This document shows positions 5,313 through 6,753 of a DNA stretch of 6,753 nt, one piece after another. Each line of letters opens with the position of its first letter. The stretch's first letter is position 1. The notes beneath the pieces are model-generated. The model ran no database searches and had not been told where the DNA came from. It saw nothing but the letters and a program-made list of their open reading frames with translations. This DNA comes from Kiritimatiellota bacterium (GTDB lineage: Bacteria > Verrucomicrobiota > Kiritimatiellia > RFP12 > UBA1067), in NCBI GenBank assembly GCA_009777165.1, contig WRML01000125.1:1-6753 (forward strand). Reading direction: 5' to 3'. Both the position numbers and the translations under genes were made by a program.

Positions 5313-6644
5313 TCACAGGCCCGCAACCGCGCGGACCAATTCTGTGAAACGCTCTCCCCTTTCCCGATAGCCGCTAAATTGATCGAAACTCGCTGTACCC
5401 GGCGACAGCAGGACAATCTCATCACGTTGAGCGTCCTGCGCCGCCGCAGACACGGCTCGTTCGATCGTTCCGTAAATCTCGCAGGGAACGGCTGAAGCCC
5501 ACGCATCAACCATCTGCCCCGCACATTGACCCATAATATACACTTTCCTGGTGGTCTCTGCCAGCAAATTCGTCAAGAATTTTAAATCTTTTTCTTTCAG
5601 TACCCCCCCCGCGATCAGGCGCACCGGTTTACGCGCCATTTTCAACGCCGCCGCCAGCGCCGACAGGCTTGTCGCCTTCGAGTCATCCACCCACGTCACC
5701 CCCCGCGCGTCCGTGCCGATCTCCTGCATCCGGTGCGGCAGCGGCGCAAACGCCTCCAGCCCTTTCTGTATCTGTTCCGGCGTCAGCCCGATGCGCCGTA
5801 ACGCCGCCCCCCCTGCCGCCGCCGCCGGAGCCAGCACCTCATTGTCGAACCACGTCCCCGCCAAGGACACGCCCTGCGCCTCAAAACCGACTGCGCCCGC
5901 TTGCATTCGATGGCATCCGACGGCACTCGAAAACATTTCGCGCGGCACCCCCTCCGGCAGCATCCCCTCCGCATCCAGCCCCTGCGGCAACAGCGCGAAA
6001 TCGTCCGCGCCCATATTCGCGAACAGCGCGAACTTCAGCCGCCGGTACTCCTCAAAGCTCCCGTGACGGTCCAGGTGGTCCGGCTGGAGATTCAGCAGGA
6101 TCGCGATGTGCGGATGGAACGACGGCGAATGCTCCATCTGGAACGAGCTCACCTCCACCACCGCCCACTGCACATCCGGCTTCTCCATCACAAGCTGACA
6201 CATCGGCACGCCATAATTCCCGGCTGGCGTTGCCGCAACGCCCGCGAGGCACAGCGTGTCCGAACAAAATTTCACCAGCGAGCTTTTCCCCTTGCTCCCC
6301 GTGACCGCCAGGATTTTCCCGCGCCAATAACTCGCCCCCAGCTCCAGTTCCGAAATCACCGGGACCCCCCTCTCCGCACACGCCACAATCCACGGGTGAT
6401 CCAGCGCAAACCCCGGGCTCGCCACACACACGTCAAACGCAGTGTCGTGCGGCACCACCCGATGGCAATCGATGGCAGTCGAAGGCACTCGACAGTACTC
6501 GACAGCCCCCGAAAATTCAAAAACGTCCTTTCTCTCATCCAGCACCGTCACCCGCCCCCCCCTGGAGAGCAACAGCCGCGCCGCCCACTCGCCGCTCAGG
6601 CCCGCGCCCAACACCACCGCATTCACATGATCATAATTGCCCAT
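5313..6644 (-). CDS. murD: MurD, UDP-N-acetylmuramoyl-L-alanine:D-glutamate ligase
   Basis: The 443-residue cytoplasmic Mur ligase adds D-glutamate to UDP-MurNAc-L-Ala using ATP. The N-terminal nucleotide-fold start is VVLGAGLSG (10-18), with VASPG at 74-78. The P-loop TGSKGKSS is at 115-122. Glu164 (VEVSSFQME), His190 (DHLDRH) and the carbamylated-lysine position Lys204 match key residues of E. coli MurD. LPHRM (302-306) carries the His-Arg pair, DDSKAT is at 320-325, and LLSPGTASFDQF (412-423) is the C-terminal MurD signature. Length is normal (E. coli 438). Oddly, the usual GxHNxxN segment of the central domain is replaced by GTWFDNEVLAPAAAA (263-277). Two stretches (about residues 47-62 and 236-248) are encoded by a 10-bp iterated DNA repeat. 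The ATG at 6644 follows GGAAAG. It is the first gene of the apparent six-gene unit; mraY or murF could lie upstream. Confidence 0.97.
   Translation of the reverse strand: MGNYDHVNAVVLGAGLSGEWAARLLLSRGGRVTVLDERKDVFEFSGAVEYCRVPSTAIDCHRVVPHDTAFDVCVASPGFALDHPWIVACAERGVPVISELELGASYWRGKILAVTGSKGKSSLVKFCSDTLCLAGVAATPAGNYGVPMCQLVMEKPDVQWAVVEVSSFQMEHSPSFHPHIAILLNLQPDHLDRHGSFEEYRRLKFALFANMGADDFALLPQGLDAEGMLPEGVPREMFSSAVGCHRMQAGAVGFEAQGVSLAGTWFDNEVLAPAAAAGGAALRRIGLTPEQIQKGLEAFAPLPHRMQEIGTDARGVTWVDDSKATSLSALAAALKMARKPVRLIAGGVLKEKDLKFLTNLLAETTRKVYIMGQCAGQMVDAWASAVPCEIYGTIERAVSAAAQDAQRDEIVLLSPGTASFDQFSGYRERGERFTELVRAVAGL
5899..5938. repeat. 10-bp iterated repeat inside murD, site 2
   Basis: About four degenerate 10-bp units start at 5899, 5909, 5919 and 5929: GCTTGCATTC, GATGGCATCC, GACGGCACTC and GAAAACATTT. 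It aligns with the copy at 6461-6510 at 30 of 37 bases but is read in a different codon phase, here encoding MFSSAVGCHRMQ. It falls in a variable part of the central domain, away from catalytic motifs. Confidence 0.6.
6461..6510. repeat. 10-bp iterated repeat inside murD, site 1
   Basis: Five 10-bp units lie end to end: GATGGCAATC, GATGGCAGTC, GAAGGCACTC, GACAGTACTC and GACAGCCCCC. The first four fit GANNGNANTC well; the fifth is decayed. On the coding strand the unit reads roughly TGCCATCGAN. It encodes the surface-variable stretch after the first beta strands of the N-terminal domain (GAVEYCRVPSTAIDCH), which is a few residues longer than in E. coli MurD. Since 10 is not a multiple of three, each unit is read in a new phase. 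Confidence 0.75.
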
Positions 6645-6656
6645 AACTTTCTTTCC

Positions 6657-6688
6657 GACTACACGACTACAGGACTACGGGACTACGA
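6657..6688. repeat. 8-bp tandem repeat upstream of murD
   Basis: Four tandem units share GACTAC: GACTACAC, GACTACAG, GACTACGG and GACTACGA. They begin 12 nt before the murD start codon and directly abut the hairpin repeat to the right. No ORF of note crosses this segment, and no promoter hexamers are convincing. Confidence 0.8.
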
Positions 6689-6690
6689 CA

Positions 6691-6753
6691 TTGAGCCCCC
6701 TTTTGAAAGGGGGTGGCAGGTATTCCTGCCGGGGGGTTGGGGGCCCTCCAGCA
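6691..6753. repeat. GC-rich double-hairpin intergenic repeat, cut by window edge
   Basis: Two adjacent hairpins are seen: CCCCCTTT (6696-6703) pairs with AAAGGGGG (6706-6713), and GGCAGG (6715-6720) pairs with CCTGCC (6725-6730) around TATT. They are followed by GGGGGGTTGGGGGCCCTC. The flanks GAGCCCCC and GGGGGCCCTC are roughly complementary, as in REP- or MITE-like intergenic repeats. It may extend beyond the window. If transcribed ahead of murD the first hairpin could act on RNA, but no T-run follows it toward murD. Confidence 0.6.

Noticed and set aside
4136..5347. Long plus-strand open frame of about 403 codons opposite the LysM genes
   Set aside because: It is Arg/His/Pro-rich with no domain, and is explained by GC-rich codon use on the opposite strand of two well supported LysM genes.
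6461..6510. Tandem units considered as a CRISPR array
   Set aside because: Units are 10 bp with no spacers and lie inside a coding gene.

Overview
The window is GC-rich and almost every base codes on the minus strand, so transcription runs from right to left. It carries a piece of the division and cell-wall (dcw) cluster. The order is murD, two LysM-domain envelope proteins, then ftsW. These are followed by a polysaccharide deacetylase and a family 2 glycosyltransferase of the type that works on lipopolysaccharide cores. A LysM (nlpD-type) gene between murD and ftsW is the chlamydial arrangement. Together with a lipobox lipoprotein and a WaaE-like transferase, this suggests a diderm member of the Planctomycetes-Verrucomicrobia-Chlamydiae group, perhaps Verrucomicrobiota, Kiritimatiellota or Lentisphaerota. 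That placement is an inference from gene order and not a sequence match.

Layout from right to left. 6645-6753 is non-coding: an 8-bp tandem repeat next to a GC-rich double-hairpin repeat. 5313-6644 is murD. 4364-5272 is a lipoprotein with three LysM domains. 3726-4343 is a membrane-anchored protein with two LysM domains. 2521-3702 is ftsW. 1790-2506 is the deacetylase and 1026-1784 the glycosyltransferase. Gaps between these six genes are 40, 20, 23, 14 and 5 nt, with no visible terminator, so they probably form one transcription unit. 896-1025 is non-coding and holds a 60-bp element with inverted ends. 1-895 is the 5' part of a gene for an unrecognised protein with a long coiled coil, which runs off the left edge.

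How the genes fit together: MurD adds D-glutamate to the peptidoglycan precursor in the cytoplasm. FtsW polymerises lipid II at the division site. The LysM proteins probably bind the resulting wall from the periplasmic side. The deacetylase and glycosyltransferase probably modify a surface glycan and sit where murG would be expected.

The most unusual features are short repeats at DNA level. A 10-bp iterated sequence occurs at two places inside murD in two different reading frames, with a possible decayed third site in the left-hand gene. A small repeat element appears to supply the start codon and first dozen codons of the deacetylase. MurD also has an atypical nucleotide-binding segment. I do not see a clear new multi-gene system. 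The best candidates for something undescribed are the intragenic repeats and the coiled-coil protein.
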